NCBI GenBank assembly: GCA_026710045.1
Contig: JAPORU010000053.1
Location: forward strand, 1-47,383
Length of the DNA: 47,383 nucleotides
Reading direction: 5' to 3'
DNA from: Aestuariivita sp.
Lineage (GTDB): Bacteria; Pseudomonadota; Alphaproteobacteria; Rhodobacterales; Rhodobacteraceae
Shown here: piece after piece, positions 1 to 8,333 of the stretch
How the letters are laid out: every line of letters starts with the position of its first letter
Numbering within the stretch: position 1 is the stretch's first letter
The notes under the pieces: generated by a model
The model's database searches: none
What the model was told of the DNA's origin: nothing
The model's input: the letters and a program-made list of their open reading frames with translations, nothing else
Program-made: the position numbers and the translations under genes

Positions 1-2
1 GG

Positions 3-194
3 GCGCTGTTAAAGCGTGGGTACCATGGTACCTTCCATAAGATGTCGGAAAAGCACCTCCACAGGTATATAAACGAATTTGCAACCCGTCAGAACCTGCG
101 AGAAGAAGATACGCTCGAGATTATGAAGAAAACCGTCGGTATGATGGTCGGGAAACGACTGACCTATAAGCAGATGACGGAGGGGAAGGATTGA
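3..194 (+). CDS. IS1595-family (ISXO2-like) transposase, C-terminal fragment
   Basis: The open frame enters from the left edge and runs 63 codons to TGA. The peptide contains RGYHGTFHKMSEKHLHRY and continues with NEFATRQN, which matches the C-terminal end of ISXO2-like DDE transposases of the IS1595 family (RGxxGxxHxMSxKHLxRYxxEFxxRxN). Only the tail is in the window, so I cannot tell whether the gene is intact outside it. It lies immediately before a strong terminator and about 500 bp upstream of smc, so an insertion sequence has landed next to that housekeeping gene. The element's right inverted repeat would lie in about 195-265, but I cannot define it without the left end. Confidence 0.75.
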   Translation, partial: ALLKRGYHGTFHKMSEKHLHRYINEFATRQNLREEDTLEIMKKTVGMMVGKRLTYKQMTEGKD

Positions 195-261
195 TAGTTA
201 AAAGATAACGTAATCGTTATTGAGAATCCATTTACTTTATGACTTTGTCCAACTTATCGAG

Positions 262-297
262 AATAAACCCACCTAGTTGTTAGGTGGGTTTATTTAT
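262..297 (+). terminator. Perfect 14-bp hairpin followed by a T/A-rich tail
   Basis: Arms at 262-275 (AATAAACCCACCTA) and 281-294 are exact reverse complements around a 5-nt loop, GTTGT. The arm ends are A/T rich on both sides, so the hairpin could act as a rho-independent terminator in either direction. It sits 68 bp past the transposase stop codon and probably ends that transcript. Confidence 0.7.
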
Positions 298-313
298 ATA
301 AGATAGGCTTAAA

Positions 314-460
314 ATGACAAATTTACCTAAAAATGAAATCGGGTTTAATGAGAAGAGGCTTACTGCCCTGCTTGCAGCAATGAATTATGACAAGTGGACA
401 TTAGGCCTATCCCAACAAGAAAGCGCGAGATTACCCGGTACGATGCAGCAAATGCAATGA
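314..460 (+). CDS. Short hypothetical ORF (48 aa)
   Basis: An ATG at 314 opens 48 codons ending in TGA at 458-460. The peptide begins MTNLPKNEIGFNEKRLTALL and has a mixed, protein-like composition with one tryptophan and no membrane segment. I do not recognise a family. There is no clear Shine-Dalgarno sequence in the AT-rich DNA upstream. It could be the 5' remnant of a host gene broken by the adjacent insertion sequence, or spurious. The 228 bp from here to smc shows nothing I can name. Confidence 0.25.
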   Translation: MTNLPKNEIGFNEKRLTALLAAMNYDKWTLGLSQQESARLPGTMQQMQ

Positions 461-688
461 ATAATACAAGTAATCCAGACAAGTGTCTTTCGACTCCTTA
501 TGCCAAAGCTGTGCTTCTCATCGCCGGAAAAACGTCCGACAATAGCACACGCCGGTTCGATCAAGCCCCTGTCCGCAAAGCCGACGAAAAATGCATTTCA
601 CGGTTGAAGCGACGCAACATGAAACATACCATACAATTCATCTCACCGCCTCGGTCGCGTACATTTCTCAATCAAGGTTTCAAAACAG

Positions 689-3600
689 GTGCGCTTCTCT
701 AAACTTCGACTCACCGGATTTAAGAGTTTCGTTGATCCCGTCGACCTAACAATTTCCGAAGGCCTCACCGGCGTCGTAGGACCAAATGGCTGCGGCAAAT
801 CCAATCTGTTGGAAGCATTACGATGGGTCATGGGTGAAAATCGACCAACCTCAATGCGTGGCGATGGAATGGAAGATGTTATCTTCTCAGGCTCAGCAAC
901 GCGACCAGCCCGAAACTTCGCAGAAGTTATCTTAATCCTGGATAACAAAGATCGTTCTGCACCGTCTTATCTAAATGATCGCGACAGTGTGGAAATCACT
1001 CGGCGGGTTACGCGCGATATTGGATCTGCTTACAAGACAAACGGTAATGATGTTCGCGCACGTGATGTCCATATGCTCTTTGCCGATGCATCAACAGGTG
1101 CACATTCACCGTCCCTTGTCCGACAAGGGCAGATCGCAGAGATTATCAACGCAAAGCCAAAGGGACGACGACAAATTCTGGAAGAGGCTGCAGGAATCTC
1201 CGGACTGTATCAGCGACGACACGAAGCTGAACTCAAGCTCAAAGGTGCAGAAGACAATCTCGGGCGCATTGAAGACTTAATTGATCAGCTCGCCGCACAA
1301 CTGCAACAACTAGCACGGCAAGCAAGACAAGCCAGTCGTTATCGTGAACTCGGTGACGCGATTCGACAATCGGAGGGCGCCCTTCTCTATCGTCGTTGGC
1401 GTGAAGCCGATGATGTCCGGGCGCAATCAGAGGCACAGTTGCACGATCAAACGAACCACGCGACTCAAGCGGAAATTTCAGCGCAAAAAATGGCAAAAGA
1501 GCGGGCCGCACATGACAACGCCTTGCCGCCACTTCGTGAAGAAGAGTCCGCGGCCGCGATCATCCTACAGAGACTAATAGTACAAAAGGACAATCTCGCC
1601 GAAATGGAGGCTCGTGCACTTGAGACGCTACAAACACTGCAAGAAAACCAGGAACAATTGTTTCACGATCTGACTCGCGAAGAGGAACTTCAGGATGATG
1701 CCAAAGAGACAATAACACGTCTCCAAAACGAGGAGCAGGAATTAAACAAAAAATCCAAAACACACGATTCGCAATTGAACGCTTTGGCCGAAGAGGCTCA
1801 TGATGCCGCCGTCACATTGCAAGACTACGAAATGGCCTTGTCACAAATCACAGAAGATGCTGCACGACTTGCAGCGCGACATCAATCAGCACAGCGCCTC
1901 ATGACAGATAACCAGACAACGCTGAAGAGATCGACTGAAGAGGCTGAGAAAGCGTACCAGGCCATGAATTTGGCCGAAGATTCTCTGGCAAAAGCGCAGT
2001 CCGACCAAGAACGTGCCCGTGCAATGGATAATGCTGCCCGCAAATCATCGCAAATTGCCGAGGAAAAACTTCTGTCCACAGAGGTCATGAGGGCGGAGAT
2101 ACAGGCGCGCGAATCCGAAGCACGGGCACAAAGATCCGAAGCCGAGGGAGAATTGGGAGCCCTTAGAGCAGAGGCGCTTACGCTTGGGAAACTGATCCAA
2201 CAAGAAATCACTGACAACAAGCAACTCATTGATGTCGTTCATGTTGACTCAGGATACGAAAAGGCACTTGGAGCGGCACTTATGGATGATCTTTACGCTC
2301 CCATTGTCAAGGAAGACGGCCCGTCAGGTTGGATATTGTTGCCTGAGTTCGACGAAACGTCCGTGCTCCCTGATGGAATTGACTCTCTTACAAATTATGT
2401 AACGGTGCCGGACGCTTTAATGCGCCGAATAACCCAAGTCGGCGTGGTTAATCCTGATAACGGTCATAAATTACAGGCTCTGCTGAAACCCGGACAAAGA
2501 CTGGTTTCGCTTGATGGTGATATGTGGCGGTGGGACGGTTATCGTGCTTGGTCAGAAGACTCACCGAGTACCTCAACTCTACGGCTTGAACAAATCAATC
2601 GGCTTGAAGCCTTAAAGCAAGACATGGAACGCGTCAGTGCTCGTGTCGATGCCGCACGATTGGCACACGAAAGTCTCACCAGAGAATTAGAAAAGACATC
2701 CGAAGAGGAACGATTGGCACGGCAAAAACGACGAGAGGCCGACGAAGATCTCAACAAAATTTCCAGAACTCTCAGCCGAGCAGAAGCCGAACGCAATCTG
2801 GCCGAGGGACAACTCGAGACACAAAAACTTGCCGTCGAACGACATAATGAAGATGCGGCAGCAGCACGCCAAAGATTGCAAGAAGCCCAACAAGCCGTCG
2901 CTGAACTTGCTAACTTAACCGAAGCACGCTTGAACGTTGAAACCACTCAGAAGAACGTTGAAACCGCTCGAGCCGAAATGATGGCAAAACGATCCATCTA
3001 TGAAGAACTCCGCCGTGACGTCGATGCCCAGATCAGACGCTTACGGGACATTAAAACAGATATCGCGGAATGGCAAAACCGCCAAAATATGGCCACAACA
3101 CGTGCAGAAGAATTAACAAGACGGCAGGCCAGCAACAAAAAAGAACTCCATGACGCAAAAACCGTACCCGCAGAAGTTGCGGTACAACGGGATAAGATGT
3201 CTCAAGCAATCACAGAAGCTCGTAATCGCAAGGCCGAGGCAACCGAAAGATTATCAAGAGCGGAGACGATAAGACAAAGATCATTGCAGTTGGAACGCGA
3301 GGCAGAACGTGCAGCCTCTGATGCACGCGAAAACCGTGCATCAGCCGCCGCTAAAGCAGCTGCCGCACACGAAACCTTGACAGCTGCCGCCGAGAGAATC
3401 AAGGAAAACCTACAAATGACTCCGGATATGCTCTTGTCAAAATTAGACATCGCGCCGGAGAATATTCCAGCCTCGGAAACTTTGGAAATCAAAATTAATG
3501 GATTAAGACGTCAGCGCGACGCCCTGGGAGCCGTAAATTTAAGAGCTGAAGATGACGCACGCGAGATCCAAGACAAACACGATATCTTGAGTAGCGAAAA

Positions 3601-4144
3601 GTCTGATCTCACAGATGCCATCAAGGAACTTCGATCAGGAATTCAAAATCTCAATCGCGAAGGGCGTGAGCGACTGTTAACCGCATTCGAACAAGTCAAT
3701 ATGAACTTCGCAACCCTGTTCAAGCATCTCTTTGGCGGTGGCGAAGCCAAGCTCGAAATCGTTGAAGACGAGGACCCGCTCAAAGCGGGCTTAGAAGTTC
3801 TCTGTCAACCGCCCGGGAAAAAACTGGCAAATTTATCATTGCTCTCGGGAGGCGAACAGACTCTCACAGCCCTCGCCATAATCTTTGCCGTCTTTCTCGC
3901 TAATCCGTCACCCATTTGTGTTCTTGATGAAGTGGATGCTCCATTGGACGATGCCAACGTGGCACGATTCTGTGATCTCTTGGATCAGATGTGTCAGCAA
4001 ACCGACACGCGTTTTCTGATCATTACCCACCATGCCGTAACAATGAGCAGAATGGACCGTCTCTATGGTGTGACCATGGCCGAGCAAGGTGTTTCACAAC
4101 TCGTTTCCGTCGATCTTACGAAAGCCGAATCCTTGGTAGCCTAA
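689..4144 (+). CDS. smc: Chromosome segregation protein SMC
   Basis: ATPase of the bacterial condensin that compacts and helps segregate the chromosome, working with ScpA and ScpB. The head is split. The N-terminal part has Walker A GPNGCGKS at residues 31-38. The C-terminal part has the ABC signature LSGGEQ near residue 1052 and Walker B CVLDEVDAPLDD near 1077. Two long charged, Ala/Glu/Arg-rich coiled-coil arms flank a hinge at about 510-650. At 1151 aa it has the normal family length, and the N-terminus closely resembles Rhodobacterales SMC. The start is GTG, with AAGG about 10 nt upstream, and gives the expected MRFSKLRLTGFKSF beginning. Transposase debris lies just upstream; cobD converges from the right. 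Confidence 0.97.
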   Translation: MRFSKLRLTGFKSFVDPVDLTISEGLTGVVGPNGCGKSNLLEALRWVMGENRPTSMRGDGMEDVIFSGSATRPARNFAEVILILDNKDRSAPSYLNDRDSVEITRRVTRDIGSAYKTNGNDVRARDVHMLFADASTGAHSPSLVRQGQIAEIINAKPKGRRQILEEAAGISGLYQRRHEAELKLKGAEDNLGRIEDLIDQLAAQLQQLARQARQASRYRELGDAIRQSEGALLYRRWREADDVRAQSEAQLHDQTNHATQAEISAQKMAKERAAHDNALPPLREEESAAAIILQRLIVQKDNLAEMEARALETLQTLQENQEQLFHDLTREEELQDDAKETITRLQNEEQELNKKSKTHDSQLNALAEEAHDAAVTLQDYEMALSQITEDAARLAARHQSAQRLMTDNQTTLKRSTEEAEKAYQAMNLAEDSLAKAQSDQERARAMDNAARKSSQIAEEKLLSTEVMRAEIQARESEARAQRSEAEGELGALRAEALTLGKLIQQEITDNKQLIDVVHVDSGYEKALGAALMDDLYAPIVKEDGPSGWILLPEFDETSVLPDGIDSLTNYVTVPDALMRRITQVGVVNPDNGHKLQALLKPGQRLVSLDGDMWRWDGYRAWSEDSPSTSTLRLEQINRLEALKQDMERVSARVDAARLAHESLTRELEKTSEEERLARQKRREADEDLNKISRTLSRAEAERNLAEGQLETQKLAVERHNEDAAAARQRLQEAQQAVAELANLTEARLNVETTQKNVETARAEMMAKRSIYEELRRDVDAQIRRLRDIKTDIAEWQNRQNMATTRAEELTRRQASNKKELHDAKTVPAEVAVQRDKMSQAITEARNRKAEATERLSRAETIRQRSLQLEREAERAASDARENRASAAAKAAAAHETLTAAAERIKENLQMTPDMLLSKLDIAPENIPASETLEIKINGLRRQRDALGAVNLRAEDDAREIQDKHDILSSEKSDLTDAIKELRSGIQNLNREGRERLLTAFEQVNMNFATLFKHLFGGGEAKLEIVEDEDPLKAGLEVLCQPPGKKLANLSLLSGGEQTLTALAIIFAVFLANPSPICVLDEVDAPLDDANVARFCDLLDQMCQQTDTRFLIITHHAVTMSRMDRLYGVTMAEQGVSQLVSVDLTKAESLVA

Positions 4145-4307
4145 AATCAAAAAATTGAAAATCCTTATTCCAACCGCCATATATGAAAAGCCAATCCAGT
4201 CCACGACCTCAACGTATCTCATCCCGATTGATGCGCAGGAACATTGCCCATTCGGCGCACCCGCGACCATACTCTTTCGTCCAAATGACGCACAAACAAT
4301 AAGCCAG

Positions 4308-5225
4308 TCAAGAGAGCGTAACCACCGCAAACAGGCACAAAAAGAACACCATCAGTACGCCCCAGGTGCGCCAAAGCAGCGCGACGCACTGGTCGATTTC
4401 CGTAGGACCAATATCATGGTGCGCGCCTGGATTGACATAACAGAACTGATTCAGCTCACCATCGTAAATCCGAGGTCCAGACAACGCAACACACAGCGAT
4501 TGCGCCATCGCAGATTCAGGCCATCCAGCGTTTGGTGATCGATGTTGTTCCGCGTCTCTCTGCATTGCTATCCAATCCAATAACATGCCGGAATTCAGTG
4601 AAATCAGGACCGCCGTAAGACGTGACGGAACAAAATTGAGAACGTCGTCGAGTCGGGCTGCGGCCCATCCAAACTCCGCGTAACGTGTATTCTGATAGCC
4701 GATCATACTGTCCGCTGTGTTGATAGCCTTATAGGCAATGAGTCCCGGCAGGCCACCGAGCAAGTACCAAAACACCGGTGCAACAAGACCATCCGAAAAA
4801 TTCTCGGAAGCGCTCTCAATCGCGGCACGGGCGATATCAGACCGAGTCATACGAATGGCGTCACGGCCAACAATCTGAGTGACAAGCACCCGACCTTCCG
4901 CAACTGAATATCGTAACGCAGACGCAACCGCTCGCACATGATCAACCAGCGATTTTTGTGCCAGAAACACCGCAACAACACACACTTCAATGATCGGCCC
5001 AAACAAAGACAGGCCAAATCCACACAAGATGGAACCCGCAATCAAAATAAATACCGTGAGCATACCCCACAGTCGCGGTGCGGACCTCTTGATCCACTGA
5101 CGCTCACACCAACTGATCACCCGCCCGATCATGACAACCGGGTGTGGACACTGTGTCCACAGACGTTTCGGCTCTCCGAGCCATCCATCAAACAGCATTG
5201 CCATGAAGATCATAAACGTTGTCAT
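4308..5225 (-). CDS. cobD: Adenosylcobinamide-phosphate synthase CobD/CbiB
   Basis: Integral membrane enzyme that joins aminopropanol (phosphate) to adenosylcobyric acid in cobalamin biosynthesis. The 305-aa length and several hydrophobic segments fit the family. Recognisable conserved stretches are the N-terminal DGWLGEPKRLWTQCPHPVV, SENFSDGLVAPVFW in the middle, and AYKAINTADSMIGYQN followed by DDVLNFVPSRLTA. It is the last gene of the minus-strand group beginning at 7920, 48 bp after the hydroxyacid dehydrogenase, and converges with smc across a 163-bp gap with no obvious hairpin. A B12-dependent methylmalonyl-CoA mutase lies in the same window. I saw no cobalamin riboswitch in front of it. 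Confidence 0.93.
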   Translation of the reverse strand: MTTFMIFMAMLFDGWLGEPKRLWTQCPHPVVMIGRVISWCERQWIKRSAPRLWGMLTVFILIAGSILCGFGLSLFGPIIEVCVVAVFLAQKSLVDHVRAVASALRYSVAEGRVLVTQIVGRDAIRMTRSDIARAAIESASENFSDGLVAPVFWYLLGGLPGLIAYKAINTADSMIGYQNTRYAEFGWAAARLDDVLNFVPSRLTAVLISLNSGMLLDWIAMQRDAEQHRSPNAGWPESAMAQSLCVALSGPRIYDGELNQFCYVNPGAHHDIGPTEIDQCVALLWRTWGVLMVFFLCLFAVVTLS

Positions 5226-5273
5226 ACCGACCCACCTAGGTGACCCCGACCGACATTATATCATCGGAATTCT

Positions 5274-6233
5274 TCAGTCCGCAGAAACGGAATTTGGAAG
5301 ATCTTGACCCGTTGCAAAGGCAACACAATTGTCAATCACCATCATTCCCATGTCTGTGCGCACACTCATCGCTGCTGTGCCGAGATGAGGCAAAAGTGTC
5401 ACATTCTCCATGTCAATGAGTTCAACTGGAACATCGGGTTCTCGTTCGTAGACATCCAATCCGGCTCCTGCAATGACATCTCTCTGTAGAGCGGAAATCA
5501 AAGCACGTTCATCAACAACATCACCACGCGAAATATTCACAAAAACCGCATGCGGTTGCATCGCAGAAAACACCTTCGCGTCAATTAAGTGATATGTTTC
5601 CGCAGACCCCGGAACAGACGCAATCAAGATATCACAGTTCGCAGCCAAGTCCTCAAGAGACTCGTAATAAATTGCGGGGAAATCCAAGGTCTTCTCACGC
5701 CTCGATGCGTAACAGATCTGTTGACCAAATCCAAAAAAACAACGCCGTGCAATCGCCTCGCCGATCCGACCCATTCCAACGATACCAACACAACGATTGG
5801 TCACGTGCAAGCCAAGCAACTGCGTCGGATTCCAACCCGCCCAGGCCCCAGATCGAATGATACGTTCACCTTCTCCAGCGCGCCGTGCTGTCATTAACAG
5901 CAACGTTAAAGCAATATCAGCTGTCGCATCTGTCACTGACCCAGGCGTATTGCTCACAGCCACTCCATGCGTATGCGCTACCGCAACATCGATATGATTG
6001 TAACCTGCCCCGAAATTTGCCAACAATCGACATCGTGGATTCGGCACGTCCGAAAAAACATCCCTCTGAAAGAGATCACCGAGCGTCGGCATAACCATGT
6101 CATAGTCACGCAAAGCCCAGCGGAGCTCCTCGGGCGATAATGGATGATTGCTTGATCGGCATTCGGTATCGAACTCGGCTTTTGCGCGGTTTTCAACGGC
6201 AATTGGAAGCGGGCGAGTGAGCAAAAGTCTCAT
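5274..6233 (-). CDS. D-2-hydroxyacid dehydrogenase (glyoxylate/hydroxypyruvate reductase-like)
   Basis: NAD(P)-dependent reductase of 2-oxoacids in the GyaR/GhrB-like branch of the D-isomer-specific dehydrogenases. The Rossmann motif GMGRIG is at 153-158. The catalytic triad is Arg236 (ISRGDVV), Glu265 (EREP) and His283 (LPHLGTAA). NFGAGYNHID at 73-82 is the usual substrate-side loop. Length is 319 aa, typical of the family. I chose the ATG at 6233, which overlaps the csaA stop by one base (TGATG) and suggests translational coupling; a TTG one codon upstream is the alternative. Substrate (glyoxylate, hydroxypyruvate or another) cannot be fixed from sequence alone. Confidence 0.9.
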   Translation of the reverse strand: MRLLLTRPLPIAVENRAKAEFDTECRSSNHPLSPEELRWALRDYDMVMPTLGDLFQRDVFSDVPNPRCRLLANFGAGYNHIDVAVAHTHGVAVSNTPGSVTDATADIALTLLLMTARRAGEGERIIRSGAWAGWNPTQLLGLHVTNRCVGIVGMGRIGEAIARRCFFGFGQQICYASRREKTLDFPAIYYESLEDLAANCDILIASVPGSAETYHLIDAKVFSAMQPHAVFVNISRGDVVDERALISALQRDVIAGAGLDVYEREPDVPVELIDMENVTLLPHLGTAAMSVRTDMGMMVIDNCVAFATGQDLPNSVSAD

Positions 6234-6571
6234 CAAAACACACTATGCCCATCCGGCACTGCCCTGTCGGGTCCGACCAAGACAACGGCGCCATCTGCAT
6301 TGGAAACTCCCAATATCAAGACTTCAGACCGAAATGTCCCGATTTGACGTGGCGGAAAGTTGACAACCGCGACAACTTGGCGGCCAACCACGTTATGAGG
6401 AGCGTAAAGGTCTGTAATTTGTGCCGATGATGTCAACATGCCCAATTCTGCACCAAAATTGATCCATAACTTTAGCGCAGGTTTTCGAGCTTCCGGATAC
6501 GGCTCGGACCGGACAACAGTCCCTACCCGAATGTCAACTTTTTGAAAATCTGCAAACTCAATCCTGTCCAC
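6233..6571 (-). CDS. csaA: CsaA-like tRNA-binding domain protein
   Basis: Small single-domain protein of 112 aa with the EMAP/Trbp OB-fold found in CsaA and at the C-terminus of methionyl-tRNA synthetases. CsaA binds tRNA and has been described as a secretion-related chaperone. Diagnostic stretches are FQKVDIRVGTV near the N-terminus, KPALKLWINFG in the middle and VVAVVNFPPRQIG followed by SEVLILGV. I chose the GTG at 6571: it has GGAG 7 nt upstream and gives the family's usual beginning, while an upstream TTG adds 12 residues copied from proC's frame region. The start lies inside the 3' end of proC (14-bp overlap), and the stop overlaps the next gene, so expression is probably coupled. Confidence 0.88.
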   Translation of the reverse strand: MDRIEFADFQKVDIRVGTVVRSEPYPEARKPALKLWINFGAELGMLTSSAQITDLYAPHNVVGRQVVAVVNFPPRQIGTFRSEVLILGVSNADGAVVLVGPDRAVPDGHSVF

Positions 6572-7376
6572 GTGAAAGCTCCCGTGATCTTTCCGAAGCA
6601 GCGGCAACAGCTGCTTTCATGATGGTCACCATTCCAGAATGCTCGTTCATCAGGACCTTTAACGCCTCCTGTGTCGTACCATTCGGACTTGTAACATTCT
6701 GCCTTAGTTCCGTTGGAGTTGCCGTTGATCCAGTCGCCAATGCTGCCGATCCAGACACCGTCACCTTCGCCAATTCCATAGCAAGTCGCGAATCTAGACC
6801 CTGAGCCTCACCGGCCTCCGCAAGCGCTTCAATCAACAAAAAGACATAAGCCGGTCCAGATCCACTTACACCCGTTACGGCATCCATCTGGGCCTCGTGC
6901 TCAAGCCAGACAACTTGTCCCATTGTCTCAAGTAAAGCGGTAGCTTGGGACCGTTGATCATCATGAACCTGCCCATTCGAAATCAACGCGGTTATGCCGG
7001 CTCCGATCGCAGCCGGAGTATTCGGCATCGCACGAATGATTGGCGTGGAACATCCCAGCTTGTTTTCAAAATACCCAATCGTCTTTCCGGCCGCTATGGA
7101 CACAAATAGTGTATTCCCGCTTCCAAAATCCTCCACAAGCTGTAACGCATCAGACATGACCTGCGGTTTAACAGCAAGAACAACAAGATCAGGTGGACTC
7201 GGACATCTTTGATTAAGATGAACATTCTGGCTCAGAAGCCAGTTCGAAGGCTGCGGATCATGAACCCAGATAGAGGACGGTAAAGCGCTCCTCCTTGATA
7301 GCCAACCCGACAGCATGACGGAGCCCATTTTCCCACAACCAACAAAAACAATTTGTCTGGGAGTCATCTGTGCCAT
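6558..7376 (-). CDS. proC: Pyrroline-5-carboxylate reductase
   Basis: Catalyses the last step of proline synthesis, reducing 1-pyrroline-5-carboxylate with NAD(P)H in the cytoplasm. The N-terminal nucleotide-binding motif VGCGKMG is at 12-18. AVKPQ, IRAMPNTPAAIG and the C-terminal signature region (GSGPAYVFLLIEALAEAG, then TSPNGTTQEAL) are all present. The 272-aa length is typical. It follows the ybjN-like gene by 43 bp and overlaps csaA. A second Met three codons in is an alternative start. No shift in composition marks it off from its neighbours. Confidence 0.96.
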   Translation of the reverse strand: MAQMTPRQIVFVGCGKMGSVMLSGWLSRRSALPSSIWVHDPQPSNWLLSQNVHLNQRCPSPPDLVVLAVKPQVMSDALQLVEDFGSGNTLFVSIAAGKTIGYFENKLGCSTPIIRAMPNTPAAIGAGITALISNGQVHDDQRSQATALLETMGQVVWLEHEAQMDAVTGVSGSGPAYVFLLIEALAEAGEAQGLDSRLAMELAKVTVSGSAALATGSTATPTELRQNVTSPNGTTQEALKVLMNEHSGMVTIMKAAVAAASERSRELSRGQD

Positions 7377-7419
7377 ATCAACTGAAATGGTCTCTCAATT
7401 TAGAGATTGGGCCAAGATC

Positions 7420-7920
7420 CTAAGCGTGGCCATAGGCTTCCGATATAGCAATTTGAATAGCTTCTGACGGACTTCTATTTCCCCAGATAAGCAGTTGCAT
7501 CGCGGGATAATATCTTTCGGCATTGAGCGTACATATGTTGATCATTCGGGCAATCTGCGCGAGGCTTGCACATTGGTCATCCGCCAGCATAAGGGCATAG
7601 CGAAAAACCATCTGCTTTGAATCGTCCCAGTAGCAGAAAGCGCCCGCCCAACACTGATCATTGATCCGATTTAGCAGATCATAAAGTGCGGGTTGCTTAT
7701 CACGTGGTGGAGCCAAATCAAAGGTGCACAAAATACGAAGCGTTTCGTCAAGAGTCGACCACGCCATTGTCACAGAATAGTGTCGCCACTGCCCTTCGAC
7801 GCTTATCGAAATCCGATCTTCAGCGATACGATCAAAATCCCACTCACGATGTTCAGCGAGAGCCTCGGCGATATCGATCGGATGAGATTCGGCATCAACA
7901 TTCAGCTCAAAACCATCCAT
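7420..7920 (-). CDS. YbjN domain-containing protein
   Basis: A 166-aa acidic soluble protein of the YbjN family, whose fold resembles type III secretion chaperones; the molecular role is not settled. Visible hallmarks are EHREWDFDRIAEDRISISVEGQW near the N-terminus (cited here as two adjoining blocks, EHREWDFDRI and AEDRISISVEG) and LYDLLNRINDQCWAGAF in the middle. I chose the ATG at 7920 because AAGG lies at a suitable distance; an upstream start would add 14 residues with a lysine/glutamine-rich character. It is the first gene of the minus-strand group leading into proC, a common neighbour in Rhodobacterales. Confidence 0.85.
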   Translation of the reverse strand: MDGFELNVDAESHPIDIAEALAEHREWDFDRIAEDRISISVEGQWRHYSVTMAWSTLDETLRILCTFDLAPPRDKQPALYDLLNRINDQCWAGAFCYWDDSKQMVFRYALMLADDQCASLAQIARMINICTLNAERYYPAMQLLIWGNRSPSEAIQIAISEAYGHA

Positions 7921-8333
7921 TATGCAACCTTTTTGTTGCGCATTAGTGTCTTCGTTGAACACTTCGTCGATTTATAGATAAATCAACTCGCATACTGATA
8001 AACACTGATCATTAACCTCAAGATATAGTACCTTGTGTTATGTTCATTTGCAATCGCTAATTTTCGGAGAAAAAACAATATTTGGGAAAAAATCCCGACT
8101 CAATGCACGTTCATCTATACCAATCAAGACGTTGTCGCTCTATGAGCAAACGACTACCGGCTGGCGCCGGTGAATGGGATTAATGTGATTATCAAAGGAC
8201 TCTTATGAATCAAATATCGTCAGATTTTGCGGACCCTTTTTGGGGGACTGTCCAATTGGCATGGCAGAACGTGGCAAAAAAGCCATGTGATCACGGCCTT
8301 TCCTGTGTCATTCCACGTCGATCAGTTGACCCT
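7921..8333. other. Intergenic stretch with a hairpin and a possible gene stump
   Basis: A 413-bp region between the YbjN gene and the GC-rich ATPase gene. It holds an inverted repeat, ACCGGC (8156-8161) and GCCGGT (8166-8171), around a 4-nt loop. An ATG at 8205 has AAAGGA at good spacing and opens about 40 codons of ordinary composition before the frame runs antisense into the ATPase gene. That may be the 5' stump of a gene cut by arrival of the ATPase segment. The stretch should also carry the ybjN promoter, which I cannot pinpoint. Confidence 0.4.

Noticed and set aside
394-702. 102-codon ORF ahead of smc
   Set aside because: Starts at GTG without a ribosome binding site, overlaps both the tiny ORF and the smc start, and resembles nothing.
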